Shown: piece after piece, positions 47,431-61,200 of the stretch
How the letters are laid out: every line of letters begins with the position of its first letter
Position numbering within the stretch: position 1 is the stretch's first letter
Origin: Pieris napi
Taxonomy: Eukaryota; Arthropoda; Insecta; Lepidoptera; Pieridae
Reading direction: 5' to 3'
Assembly: GCF_905475465.1 (NCBI RefSeq)
Contig: NC_062235.1
Location: forward strand, 5,838,001-5,902,000
Length of the DNA: 64,000 nucleotides
Translations under genes and position numbers: made by a program
Notes under the pieces: generated by a model
Database searches by the model: none
The model's input: only the letters and a program-made list of their open reading frames with translations
What the model was told of the DNA's origin: nothing

Positions 47431-47722
47431 AATCTGCGGCGCTACAACCTCTTTAGGTCTTGGCCTCAGATTTCTGAATCTGTTTCATGATAATTTTTAA
47501 ATCTAATAGTCAAGTAGCTGATAAGCCTCCAGTGCCTGACACACGCCGTCGACTTTTTGGGTCTAGGACATCTCGGTTTCCTCACGATATTTCCTTCACC
47601 GTTCGAGCAAATGTTAAATGCGCAAATAGAAAGAAAGTCCATTGGTACACAGCCGGGGCTCGAACCTACCTCAGCTATGCCGTATGAGAGTCGCACGCTG
47701 AAGCCACAAGGCCAACACCGCT
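47431..47722 (-). repeat. tRNA-derived SINE, reverse orientation, full-length-like
   Basis: It starts with GCGGCGCTACAACCTCTTTA and ends with the complement of the tRNA-like head (GCCACAAGGCCAACACCGCT). It is close to the copies at 22378 and 48214. Confidence 0.88.
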
Positions 47723-48213
47723 AAAATATCTTCAAGTTTCATAAAAACATATCATTTATCTAGCCTTACTGAACAAAATATAGATAAACGGTTTATTCAC
47801 AATTGATGATTTATAAATGTGTATTTCTAATAGTACTTTTACGGAATTATTTATAGTGATATCTTGAAAAATAAGAAATAAATAAAATAATTTATAAATT
47901 TATTTAAAAAAAAATTTATACTTTAAACTTAACTTATCATTTAGTTTCTTTCCATCAGGAGGTCGAATTAACTAATAGGACGCACACTTACGCACTGATG
48001 GTGTAAAATCTCTCAACATTGATTGAAACATTGGTCTAATCGGTGATGCCACGCTCTGTGGCATATGTAAATTTAAATCACTGTCTATTTTCGACCACAA
48101 ATCTGGTTTATGTCATTCCATTCGAGTATGATAGGTCTATTAGCCGGCATTGTCAATTAAAACGTGTGGTGTAATTATTAATAACTGTTATGTACTCAAC
48201 TATGTATGTACAA

Positions 48214-48492
48214 TGAGCAGTGTTGGCCTAGTGGCTTCAGCGTGCGACTCTCATACCTGAGGTCGTAGGTTCGCGCCCCGGCTGTGCACCAATGGGCTTT
48301 CTTTCTTTGTGCGCATTTAACATTAAAAACATCGTGAGAACCGACATGTCTTAGACCCAAAAGTCGGCGGCGTGTGTCAGGCACTGGAGGCTGATCACCT
48401 ACTTGCCTATTAGATTTAAAAATTATCATGAAACAGATTCAGAAATCTGAGGCCAAGACCTAAAAGAGGTTGTAGCGCCACTTTTTTTTATG
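48214..48492 (+). repeat. tRNA-derived SINE, plus orientation, full-length-like
   Basis: The head GAGCAGTGTTGGCCTAGTGG, then GGTCGTAGGTTCGCGCCCCG, the body, and the end AAAGAGGTTGTAGCGCCACT followed by a T run. It is the best-preserved plus-strand copy in the window. Confidence 0.88.
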
Positions 48493-50640
48493 TATGTACG
48501 ATAAGAAATTTATGTTTCTAACGGTTACCTTTTAAATATACACAAATTGTTTTAAGATATGTATAGTATAATAACTATACTTTTATTATCATTTAAAACA
48601 GATTTTGAAATAGTAAGCCATCTTTTAGAAAATATATTAGTGACACGAATTAGTTTACAGGACTTTTTCGTGACGGCGTTAACAAAACAATGTTCTGAAT
48701 GAAAATGTTAATAAGAAAACACGATTATTTTAACAAAGCCCTACAGATCGAATTAATTGAGGAAAACATAATTGTATTCGCGCAAACGTTGTTTGTGACA
48801 GGTGAAGAAGAAACAATGTAACCTATAGAACAATTATAACTGGGCTGTCTATAGTAAACAAAAATATTTCATTTTACTTATTTAAATCAATTTACAAATA
48901 TTTACGACTCCTGGCTACCAAAGTTGGAAAGACCCGTGTCAGAGTAGCGAGTTCCTGTCGCTAAAACACAATTAAGTTTATATTCCACAAATACATAGTT
49001 GCCGAATTATTATACTTTTTTTATTTATTTTTATTTCTTTCGTGGGATGAGCAAATTTAAAATGAGAACATTATAAAATCTATGTTAAATATATTTATTA
49101 TACACAAAAAGACTTAAAAATATGCATTCAAAGATAAAGTCTGTAAAAGCCTTTAGGTTTTCTTAGCAATTGAGACCGAGTCGGAGGCAACTACATGTCA
49201 ACCCTTTCATTAGAGCACTCTCTCTAATGACGTCTTATGTGACTTTTGTATTTCAAAGACCACAGTCTACTAAATACACTTAAACAGACTGTTGGCTGCA
49301 GTCTTATTTTCTTTCGTAAATGAGGGGTTATTTGGAAAAACAGCCAATGTCAAAAGTAAAATAAAATAAGATTTTGATGTCTATGGTTAGCTTCATACTT
49401 TCCTCACAACATCCAAAATCTGATTTTAGACAAAACAACTTATGTCAGAAGTTATTGAAAGAACAAAATTCAATGCTATTGGGGAAAACTACCAATGTCT
49501 AATGAATTTTTGGAAGAACGGCCCAAGTCAAATGACATTGGTGTTTTTTACCAAAAAATGCTGGCAATATTTTTGAAAAAACTATTATATATTTAATATA
49601 TAATACTTTTGTCAAGATTTATTTTAAAAAGAAAAAGTTTTTATGATATAAAAATAGGTAGTTCGTTTTTCAAAATACTGACGTCAACGTAAAAAATGCC
49701 CATTGATTTCTTTGATGCACTTGGCCCATTAAGTCATGTTTGTCTAACTTGAATTGACACAATTTTCTTTACTGTGTTTACTATGTGCTGTAAGACAAGA
49801 CCCCGAACAAAAATGTGAAGGGTCGTACATCAATCATTTCTGTTTCTTTATTTACAGTTGTCATTAATCAGAAGGTTCCAAATTTGATTGCTTTATTGTG
49901 GCCTAATTCTTTGATAAATTATACTTCCATTTTTTTTGTATCGTAATTTAACAAAATATATTTGTGTGATAATTAAATATTTTTTAATATACTTTGCGAG
50001 ATTTAAAGATCATGGTGGACTTCTACTGTTGCTGGCTATCAATCTTTGGCTATAAAAAATTATTGATAATTTGGGTTAACACTTATTACTATCATTTGTC
50101 AACAGACATCCCGAAAAGGATATTTTTCAGGTCTTTTTAAACTTTAAACTTAAACTACACGACAAGATTAGAGGACACTACAAAGAGCATTCAAATAGAC
50201 AGTACAGACCTCACGAAGAGCTGAGTAGTGGAGTAATATTATGGAGTTGATACCCAAAAACTAGAAAAGGAAAAAGCATGAGATGGTGGTCAAGAGTTGG
50301 ATGAGTAAGGGTCTGGAGGTGTAAGAGTCTGGAGAAGGTATCTGTCGGGATCAGACAAACGTAAGTTTGTTTTGTAATTGATTGTGTGTAAGAAAAAGGA
50401 ACTTGCCCGAAATAAAGACTATTTTTATTAAACCAAAAACAAACGACAAACCTCTAGATTTCTGCAAGTTATGCATTATTTTTCATCACAGACAATAAAG
50501 TAAAAGATTATCTGTGACTGACATGTCAATATTGTGTCATGACAGTATTAACTGGATGTGTACAACGGAGAATGCATAAACGAGCTTCGGACTGGAACTT
50601 AGTCAAGTCGTTTTTCTTTAATATTGTTCAACACAAAAAA
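48493..50640. other. Intergenic, no gene seen
   Basis: AT-rich sequence. The stretch 50140-50350 is less AT-rich and faintly resembles the degraded end of a reverse-transcriptase frame (a KGKSMRWW-like piece), but this is not strong enough to call. Confidence 0.45.
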
Positions 50641-50647
50641 AGTTTTT

Positions 50648-50780
50648 TTTTTTATTTAATAGGCCGGCAACGCACTCGCGAGCCCTCTGGCATTGAGAGT
50701 GTCCATGGGCGGCGGTATCACTTAACATCAGGTGAGCCTCCTACCCGTTTGCCCCCCGTTCTATAAAAAAAAAAAAAAAA
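50648..50780 (+). repeat. Retroposon 3' tail with poly(A)
   Basis: GGCCGGCAACGCACTCGCGA, then GAGTGTCCATGGGCGGCGGT, ATCAGGTGAGCCTCC, CCCGTTCTATAAAAAAA. I recall this type of end from many lepidopteran non-LTR elements. A second, diverged copy is at 51688-51790. Confidence 0.75.
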
Positions 50781-51014
50781 CATATTTTGTCCTAATTATA
50801 AAAGGTATAAACACAGTGACAGTTGACAATCTCCTTTGCTGCAACAAGCAAAACTAATGTTTTTATTTATCAAAGTTAGCAGTAAACGAGGAAACTTGAG
50901 GCGAATTAACGAGTTCTACAGTTTGCTTTGTTTTTCTAGGATAAAATGGGATGCTAGTAAAATTAATGGTTTTTGTACTAGATTACTTGAAGCTACTGTA
51001 ATTTATATATCGCT

Positions 51015-51160
51015 CATACGGGGAAATCTTCGTGAGGAAACCGACATGCTTTAAACCCAAAAACTCGATGGTGTGTGTGGCGGACAAATAATCACGAAGC
51101 AGATATACAAAGGCCTCTCTCTCTGAGGCCTAGCCCTAAAAGGTTGTAGCGCCACTGTTT
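51015..51160 (+). repeat. SINE 3' fragment
   Basis: CGTGAGGAAACCGACATGCT to GGTTGTAGCGCCACTGTTTT matches the 3' half of the SINE family. The tRNA-like head is absent. Confidence 0.75.
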
Positions 51161-51687
51161 TTTTACACAAGTATTTTTTGAAAACGCATACTTATATAAT
51201 TCTTAGTTATAGTTATAATATAGATTTATTATTTTATGAAATTTTGTGTTTACTATCATTTAGCATATTATTATACAATAAATCTGCAAATTAACATAGT
51301 CTAAGTAATAGTGAAATAAATTAGGTGCCAGTCGTGGTTTCTAGTGAACTACCGCCTTAAAGAGTGTATGAAGGTGATATATTCGCGGAAGGTTTTACAA
51401 ATTAGTGACGTCATACGAAGCTTCTTAGGCAAACCTTGTGTAGCACGTTAATGATGTTCTAACGGCCTACGTGCGCTTTCAGCCAAACTCATTCAAAGCT
51501 TACCTTTCACAATTTTTACCCCTATAACCTGTTTTCGAATCTCGAAACTATGTCGTGTTAAGCCGCAATTACATTACGAAATAAGTGGCATAAACGTGAA
51601 ATCAGTTTCACAAAAGTAGTTTCGATATATGCGAACGTAATTTCGTAAAATGATTGGTGTCGTGAAATTCATAGTATCGCAGTAAAC

Positions 51688-51790
51688 ATGGCCCGTACTC
51701 GCGACCCACCTGGCATTGAGAGTGTCCATGAGCGGCTGACTATCGCTTAATATCAGGTCAGCCTGCAGCCTGTTTGGCCCGTCTAAAAAA
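51688..51790 (+). repeat. Retroposon 3' tail, second copy
   Basis: GCGACCCACCTGGCATTGAG, GTGTCCATGAGCGGCTGAC and ATCAGGTCAGCCTG match the repeat at 50648-50780 with divergence. Confidence 0.7.
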
Positions 51791-52626
51791 ATTGTTTGAG
51801 GACATTCAAATATTTTACGCTAACTTATTTCCCGAAGTAGGGGAACATTATGGTTAGTATACTCTTGTACACAGGGGGTAAATTACTCCAATCTATTTAT
51901 GGAAACACTAAAGCGTCGTGGTGAGAGGACGATTTATTAGGGTCTACTGTTATGTCGTATTGACATGGTATACATTTAGGATTTAGTTTCGTGATACACG
52001 GATTTCTTCTTCGTAATCTTCATCACTGAAGGTCGTAAAATCCCTAACCGATACATCGACTTACTTCTTCCATACTGCTCTGTCCGCTTGTATTAAAGTC
52101 CACTATGGACAGGGACAAAAGGGACTTGATTTCGTCAGAGTCGATCTCGACTTCCTGGCAATAGGGACATAGTAGCTAAGCCCTTTAGATAGATGACGGT
52201 GTTAAGATGGTTGGGAAGCGACTTATTGGTTCTTTTTCCATGGTATTCGCAAAATTCAAAATGTCTGACGAGTCTGCCTTTAATCGACACGTTTCTGTGT
52301 TGCTATTATAATATTCAAGTCAATTTTTCATTGCTTCTGTAGAAAAGATATTAACTTATTAACTTGCAAACATATTTCCAACCATGCGTAAAAATCTAAG
52401 TAGAATGACAGGTGTCTGGTACAACAGGTAATATTACGGTATAATCCCTTTTTATTGTGTTGCTGTTCCACGCGTTAATTTGGTAGTAGCCTTTCTCGAC
52501 AAATAAAATAATAATAAATCCGGATAAAATCCTAATCCACCACCGACAACACTGTCGACATATTCTCATACCTACCAAATACATATTAAAATTCAATGAA
52601 CACGAGATTTTTGTATATGTGATTAA
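51791..52626. other. Intergenic, no gene seen
   Basis: No exon or repeat recognised between the retroposon tail and the MITE at 52627. Confidence 0.5.
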
Positions 52627-52812
52627 AGCGGGCCATAGACGGACCGCATGTTGCAGTCAAGACCGACTGCAATATGCGGTCGCCACACGGCGATCTGTAG
52701 TTTCCATACTAAATTCATATTCGCAATACACGGATCGCTCGAGCAGTTCCTGAGCAAACCGCATATTGCAGTCGGTCTTGACTGCAACATGCAGTCCCGT
52801 CTATGGCCCGCT
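52627..52812. mobile_element. Harbinger-like MITE, copy 2 (186 bp)
   Basis: It matches copy 1 at 45077-45261 almost throughout, with ends AGCGGGCC and GGCCCGCT. The flanks are TAA on the left and TTA on the right, so one side has probably mutated. It lies about 560 bases beyond the fatty acid synthase stop codon. Confidence 0.85.
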
Positions 52813-53123
52813 TTAGATATACTGAATGACACGGATTCCATGTTGTAAGCTACCATCTCTGGGTTGAAAGTTAGTCTCTTATACGCTATGTACACTACTC
52901 GTGATCTGTTAGTTAAAAGGGGAGCGTAAATAAAATAACTGTTGTAATAAAATAGTTTATTTGTCTTTACCCAGAACATACCCAAGACTATCTTAAGAAA
53001 TAAATAAAACGATTAAACAAGTTAACATTTACGTAATGATTATTTTTTTGGTACTGGTCTTCCGTTGGAAGAGATTAAATTATATAAGTAACACATATAC
53101 TATCAGATCCATATTCGCTATAA

Positions 53124-53166
53124 TTTATTTAGGTCCACCACATTATACATATTAAAAGTATTTATT
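53124..53166 (-). terminator. Poly(A) signals for fatty acid synthase
   Basis: TTTATT at 53124-53129 and at 53161-53166 read AATAAA on the minus strand, about 200-245 bases after the stop codon at 53369. Confidence 0.5.
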
Positions 53167-53368
53167 ACAACTTTCCCAAAATTGCAACAATAATGGCAAA
53201 TACAATAATGACTAAAGATTAAATAGAGTAACTATGCGCTTCGTATAAATTTTCATGCACATCTAATTATAAATATTATCCCTATATCAATGTACGAAAT
53301 TCCTTTATAAAAATTTCCTTACTCTAAAATAAGTTAGTATTTCCGGTTATATAATTAACAACAGTCCT

Positions 53369-55203
53369 TTATACTTGAACGGAGCGTTGCTTTTCAACCA
53401 TACTTCTAACCACGTTGCTTTCTGTTTTCCCACTTGAGGCATCTTTCGTTATTAATCTATTAATAATGTTGGCACAGTCTTTGTTTTCGAGTATCGTATG
53501 ATGGTTGCCTTCCAAAAAGTGTATTGTGACACCACCATCTGTTAGTTTGTCCAAACCATAATTATCCTCGACCACAAGGAACGGTGGATTCTCTTTCGGT
53601 CGCAGGAGAACTATTGGTGATTTAATTTTCTTGAAGCCCTCATTCTTGCAGTCGATAATTATTTTCAGTCTATTAAAGCAAGCAACTGAGATGTCGGCGA
53701 TGAATTTATTGGAGTAATTGTGTTGGGCAGGGCAGACTTTGAGAGCGTACTTGATTCTGTCATCATATGCGTCGATTTCTTTTAGTCTATCCATTAGATC
53801 TGGGACAGCATGGTTGGGAGCTACCAAGTCAATGACGTGGCAAATGAGACTGTTCTGAAGCTGAGTGTCATTCTTAAAGTTCATTAACATCGTGAGGACC
53901 GAGTAGACGAAGTCAGGTGAACCGTCAACGAGGAATAACGTCCCTTGATGACCTGAAGGGAAAATCACAAATTACAATAGAATAAAAATTTTGGTACAAT
54001 GCGATAAATGCCAGAATATCCGACTAAATCAAATGAAATTAAAAAAGCAGAAACAGAACACAATAATTAATACAAAAGCCATATTATTATCATACATAAT
54101 GTTGGTAACATTAGTTCAGTTATTAAGTCGTCTCTGCAATGTCGTATTTCTGTAAAACCCTGTTTTATAGCAGTATCATAGTGTATGCGTTCGAAGATGT
54201 ATGACTTGCATTAACGATGATCTCTTATATTCAAAGCAATACCTTCACTTTCAAGTCTCGCCGTGAGTTTAATGGCCGGCGTTGAACCAAAACTGTATCC
54301 GAGCAGGATGAAAGGCGTTCCTGGGTTGAGCCGAGATTTCATGGACTAAAAAGATAAAAATACATCTTACAATAAAGAAATAGAGGCACTATATCAATAC
54401 AAAGCCAATCAAAGTAATAATGTTAAGGTTAAGATAAATGAGAAGGTATATGTAGATAATACAACCAATACACGATAGATTTATATTATTATGCAATCAT
54501 CTTACTGTGTAAAGTCTTTCCACCATGCTATCGATGTTGTCGTTTTGGTTCTCTGTGCCGAATTGTAGGACGCAACACTTGACTTTGAGCCTCTTACAAA
54601 GCGGTTTCATGGTGGAGGCCGTTCCTTCCAGACCCGGTAAAAGGAACATCACCTTTTCATCTTCGTGTATCGTTACGTCCGTCTGTCAGAGGAAGTACAT
54701 AATGTTAATGGAGTTACACAAATTTATAGTTTTTCTTGTTTTATGAGTTAGGAACTACGCCCTTTAATATAAAAAGTTTACAATAGATTTTGGTATTAGT
54801 TATATACAACACCAGATTGGATTATCGATTTTATCACCCTCCTAGTATAAAAATTATGATTTAAAAAATCTTTATTATACTGTAGAATTGTAGATATATA
54901 GAATTGTGTATGTAGAATATAATAGAATGGGTAATGATGTTATTTTTAGGAATTACGAACTAGTTTTGTATAAGACTTTTGAAAAATAAATTTAACCGTC
55001 TAAAATACAAAGTAAAAGTATATACCTCAGTGCCATCGCTGACCATAGTCGGCATGTATACGAAGGGTTCTGAAACCACTTTCTCATCACCAAGGTTTCT
55101 CATTAAAACACGGAAGCCAATTGCAGTAGAATCAGTAGTAACCGGTTGAGCGGCCACTGCTGTGGAAGAAGCTGCTTCTCTTTGGGCTGTTAATTCTACT
55201 AAT
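53369..55203 (-). CDS. FASN: FAS: thioesterase domain
   Basis: Exons 55203-55026, 54682-54506, 54345-54243 and 53952-53369 encode a variable linker and the alpha/beta hydrolase that releases the finished fatty acid. MFLLPGLEGT starts the fold. LLGYSFGS holds the nucleophile Ser1110. LFLVDGSP supplies Asp1136. FLEGNHHTILE supplies the His (1277 or 1278). The protein ends 43 residues later at VEKQRSVQV. The presence of a thioesterase marks this as a full-length-type FAS. Confidence 0.92.
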
Positions 55204-58200
55204 CTGGAAGAAATAATTATTCTATTGTTTAGACCAAAGAAATATTTTCTCTTCATACCATGCCGTACCACGATTGAAATATCTTCTATTAAAAATACGT
55301 TTTCATACAACTTTATTTTTTTATTTATAATTTACGCCCTAGAACTTATCAAACTATTTTGCGTAAATATTAGACAAGCCACGAACTGCAAGAGGGCGTG
55401 AATATTAGTTAGCTGTTAGTAAATGATGACAATATACTATATATTAATGTACCTGGCGAAAGTCAAAGTTCTAATGTCTTGAGCAGTTAGGAAGACTTCA
55501 AATTCTCTCTCAAGTGTCTGTTTGATTTCCACTGCCATCATACTGTCCATACCCAGCTCGGCAAGTGATACTTGTTGGGAAACAGTCTTAAGATCCTTGA
55601 TACCTGTTGGATATAGTATAAAAAATTATTTCAATTCTAATTTACGAACTTTTTGTTTATAATTAATCGCATTCAACACATTCTGGCATTACATCATAAC
55701 TTTAAGCATGTTTCCTTAATTCAATCTCAAATTCTATTGATTCACAATTTTAGTGGAATAAAAGAAGTGATTAGAAATATTCATTAAACCAAAGCTTACC
55801 TTATTTTATTTGATACAAAATTCGTCGAAACACGAACATATTAATTGTAAAAAATCCTTACCCATAATCTGTGCGACAGCATCCACAATATTTCCACATC
55901 CCGATCCTCCAGCCTTCTTCTCAGCCACAACAATAGAAGAAACGATAACCGCGTCCTGTTTAAGGAACTTGTCCAGTGAAAGGAGACAAGAAGAGATTCT
56001 TTGCTGAAGAGTTCCACCAATTTCCAATTGAACGTCTTCATCTTGCATATCTGCTACTAGACCCACCTGAAAGTAGGAAAAGAAAACAAATAATTATAAG
56101 AAAACAAATACATTATGTCAAAAAATAAAAATTTTCCTTCCCGGAACCCATCCACTAACACTTGAACTTTATGATATGGTATTAAAGTTCAAATTGACTT
56201 TTTAAGTATTATTACGAATATTATGTATGGGAATATAGAAAAGTGTTGTTTTTAGAACCATCCTCGTACTTCAAAGAATATTATAAAAAAAGAATTGGCC
56301 AAATCGGTCAAGCCGTTTTCATTTTATGTCGTGAGAACGGAAAACGGGTTTCATTTTTATATATATAGATAATAGGGAACAGTTTTACCGTCATAACATG
56401 ATAAGGAGGATATGGATTAAGAACATTTTATGACGTAATGTTTCAGAGTCATTAAGGAATGTTTGTTATTCCAGAATATTTTCGAAAATTTCAACGCTTT
56501 AATTAGGTCTTAACGCACAAGTGCTTATTTTAACTAACGTGCATTAATCAAGCCCCTTACCGACTGCAACTCATGTCAAAGCGTAGGGTGTTAGGTACCA
56601 AAGAATCCAGGTCGCAATGCAACGCAAAGGCTTTTTATAACTAATGAGTTTCGGGGAATTGATGCAAATTATGTTTCAACGAAATTTTAAATATCGAATA
56701 TATTTGAAAATGTTCGACTTTTTATAGAGATACTTCAAAAGATGTTGTTTTGTTTTGTGCGAAAAAAATTAAATAAAGTTATTATTGTTTTATATTATAA
56801 TGACGTAGTACCAATACTTAGTTTATAGGCGACATTGATATGTGAATAAAGTAGTAACTACCTACTACTATGTAATTTCTATTTAATAAATAAAAGCAGT
56901 ATGTAATAGTACTTACGTCTCCAACAGCGCCCCATTGAACAGCAAGCGCCGGTAGTCCCAACTTTTTCCTCCACTCACAGATCCTCTCCATCACGGAGTT
57001 GGAGAAACCGTAGTTCGTTTGACCAGCATTTCCACGCCCGCAAGACACCGATGAGAATATTACGAAGTCCCTGTTACAAAGATTAAGCTTTTGACAGTGC
57101 AATTTTAGGAATTTTCTTTATTGGATGTGGGCTCCAATAAGATAAGAAAAGTGATCAGTGTTTAAAGTTTTCTTACTGCTAAATAAATCACAAAACACAG
57201 CCGATCAGAAACATCGGCCATCCTGTCTTTCAATAGGTTCTGATGTTGGTTTCTTTTTTGCTTAAACTCCTCTCAATGCTGAATCTCTTTATCAGCGAAA
57301 AATATATTTAAACACTGTTTAAACACTTGATAGACGTTTAACGGTAGGTTCAAATTCAAAGGTGTCAAATTCTCTCAATTTTTATGATGTTTACGTTTAA
57401 TTTGCAGTGACTACACCTCAAATTTATGAAATAAGTATTTTAAGTGATATAACAACTGTTATTTCCTTAAATACTTTAAATTGTGGGAATAAAGCGAGGC
57501 CGAGAGTTTTGTTTACTCGTCCTGTCTATCTAGTTCATAACTTTGTGTACTTTTACAAAGTTCAAAGTAAAAACTTCGTCGACGCTATTTACGCAATTCG
57601 CAAAGTAAAATAGTAAAAGTAAAATGTTTTAGACGTATAAAAAGTTTTATTGATTTGAAAACTTGATTGATTGCAAAGTTAAATCCAACTCGGTCACATA
57701 TTGCGATGATCATTCAAAAGTTTTGTCAAATATACTCTATATTTGCTTTTAAATTTATTAAATCCTTTTTAAACTCGTTCGTTCGTTTAAGTTTAAATGA
57801 AAAAATAAAGTTCGGTAAAATGAATAAAAAGGCGTCTTAAAATTTATACATTATTAGTTTTTCTAACAAACCGACAAATACTTAATTCATAAGTAGCATT
57901 TGTATTACACAATGCTCATTAAAATGTTAGCTAAATATCAAAATGTAGGGAATTTGTTAACAAATTATTTATTGCCCCCGGCTGAAGTTGAAGGGTCAGA
58001 TTACAAAAACGTTAGTTTTCTACCACAGTTTAACGTTTGTTATGAATTATTGGTGGACTTTGGCGTGTTGTTATTTATTCGGGAGAGTTTTCAATTAGTT
58101 TTAGGATCGCATGGTGTGTAATGAATCAAAACAGGTGAATGTTGTCTTGACACTGAATTGCATTAACAATTTTAAATAGTGATTTTAACATGAATAGATC

Positions 58201-61200
58201 CAATCATATTCAATTTATAGATTTTGTTAGTTGCATCATAATATTATTTTATCATTTCACTAACATATAGTTAGTGAAATCAATTGTTTTTTTTTGTTTA
58301 CGCATTGTTGACGCATTTTAAATAATTTTATTTTAAATATACAAAGCCCTTAAACCATGGAACATGAACAATTTGATATTCTAATCAGATGAAACTTTGA
58401 AGGAAAATGTAAATAACTTACTTCAATTTCGGGCAAAGTTTCTTCGAGTACTTGTCCAAGTTCAATGTAGCTTGTGCTTTAGGTCCGTATGAGGCCTTAA
58501 AAGTATCGGGGTTTTGGTTTTGGAAGATTGAGTCTTTGAGCACTACGGCTAAGTTGAAAATTGCTTCTACAGGGCCCATGGTGGCTGCCATTTTCAGCAT
58601 ATTTTCACAGCCTTCGTCTGTTGTGATATCGTGGGTTGAGATCTGCACGTCAGCGCCGTAACCAGCCCACGCTCTGTAAATAATGGTAATATACGTATAA
58701 TATTAGTATGGCATTCATATTACGTTACCTTACCAAGTATTAAATAGGGCCATATTATAATTGAACGGGTTATACATATTTTTAAATTCAATTTGATTAT
58801 AATGTTTAATTAGGAACACATAAAATGTAACTGGGGCTTGCGTATTACCAATTAATAATATTATTGTAAAATATTTCAATTTAAAATTATAGTATGTTTT
58901 AAATTTACATACAATACTAAATATGGTCAATTGTAAATCTAAAGCTAAAACCGTTGTACCTTTGACCTTTAAGATGAGCTAAACCCTACGTTACATTATA
59001 AACTAACCCCAGAGCTGGTGATTTCCACACTCAGCGTATAAGGTACATACGGACCATACTTTTTTAAATTTGTTTTAATTTTTAATATAACAATTTAATA
59101 ATAACAATTTAATATTGTTATTATTATTATTACTAGATAATATGTAGGTTAAAAAAATACTGTATATTTGTTTAATTAGAAAAATTAGAGTACAATATAT
59201 ACTAGATTTGTTTTATAAAATATGACTATTTTTTAAAAGACAAAAGTCACAATATTCAAGTTTCAGACCAACCTACTCACGAGGCGGACGTTTTGCATTT
59301 TTTATTGCTTGCATTTAATATAAAACATTCAATTAATGTTTATATAATATTAATTTATTTTTCTTATTATGTATCTATGTTATATTCAAATTTACTAATT
59401 TAATAGTGTTATGATTCTGATTCACTGAGATAACGCTATGAACAATCACGACATACACTTACCTCATTCTGGATGCTTGGTAACCATTAGAGATGCCTTT
59501 TCTAGACGTGAGAAGCACTTTTCTCGCTCCTCTAAGGATTAGCCAATCTGCTAACTCCAGACCGAAACCACCCAGACCTCCCACCACAACGTAACACATG
59601 TCGTCTTGACACATGTATCTGCGGCACAAAATAATATTCAAAAGATGTAGACGAAATTCATATTGCAAAAATATATCTAATGTAATAATAAGAAATAAAT
59701 AGTATAAATAAGTTGTTAATAATTTACTTATAACATTTGTTGTTTTTCTAATTTGTTTTTAATAATTTTTATAATTACTTTGAAGGGTAAGAAAATTGTA
59801 AATACTGAATACTTGAGTGTAAATAAGTACAAAGTTTAATTGAATATAATAATAGCGAATATTTTTTATCATTTAAATTTGCTGAGTCTCTTGCCAGATT
59901 AAAGTGATTTATTTATCACACTTTTCATCAAAGCGAAGCGAAGAGAAGTACATAAAGACGAAGATAAAACCAACAAAAGAATTGTAAATCGTATGATCAT
60001 AAAAATATTATAACTATATCGTTATTTGATATTTGTATCCATTATTTATTTATATTTACCTGGGCAAAACATCGACTGGCATGTAAGTAGGCTTCACTGG
60101 GCGGTTAGTTCGTTCTTCATCACGGATCTTAATGATTACCTGCAAAATAAAAAAGATAATGGGATTAGCATAATTATACATATTTATACTACACATACAT
60201 AATGTATTAAATAGTATACTACTATTTACCTTTCCAATATGCTTTCCAGCCGCCATGTACCTAAAGGCACTTTCGACTTCGTTCTTCTGGAACGTACAGT
60301 ACGTCAGGGGACGGACCGCACCACTTTCAATTCCCGACATTAGGAGATCTTGCAACTTCTGTATAAAGCAAATTATTATATAACAATATAAAAAAAATAG
60401 AGAGCTATACGGCAACATTAAACACTTAAGGGAAAATATTTGTATAAAAATTCGTAAAGCTATTATTCTTTTTAGCTATTAGATATTCAAATTTGACTTT
60501 AATATTTGTTCATTAAAATATACAGTATTTTGAATGTAATAACAAACCTTTCTGAAGTCAAAGCTCTGGTCGAAGATGTAGTCCAACATAATTCCGTGGA
60601 AGGAGGTCTCTTTGAGGAAGAAGTACATCCCGATGGGAGTGTTGTTACTGATGTCGAATTTACCGATTTCAAGGAAACGACCGCGGTAGCCGAGACAACG
60701 GACTGAGGCCTGATAAAATACATTTATTACAGTTAGATAAGTTTGTATAATTCCGGGAGATCTCATCTAAGTCACGCCTAACTAAAGCAACTCAAAGATA
60801 TGTAAATACCTGCAGTTTGTCATCAGACAAAGAGTTGAGTACCATATCAACTCCCTTGCCGTTAGTCTCCCGTCGGATCATGTCTTCGAATGAGGTGTCA
60901 CGAGAGTTACCGATGTGACTGTCTGAGAAAGTCACCACATTTCCCACGTTAAAATAATAATTCAACAACTTTAAGAAGACACGATAATCAAATTATCAAA
61001 GAATACGTAACCTAATACTCCCTAATGTTAGGTTTATTTATTTATTTGGAAACAAAACAGATACCATAAAAATAAAACATAAAATAAACACATTGGATGT
61101 ATCCACAAAAAGTTTAACTTATAAAAAATATATACTCGTATATCTAACCTTTAAGTTGCGGGAAAAGTTTTTTGATGAAGGCTCTCTTCTCAGCTGTACC

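Noticed and set aside
50140..50350. Possible retroelement or host coding segment
   Set aside because: It is less AT-rich and faintly RT-like, but has stops in each frame and no clear motif.
52623..52985. 120-codon minus frame and similar frames at 44959-45319
   Set aside because: They read across the 185-bp MITE, which explains their similarity to each other.
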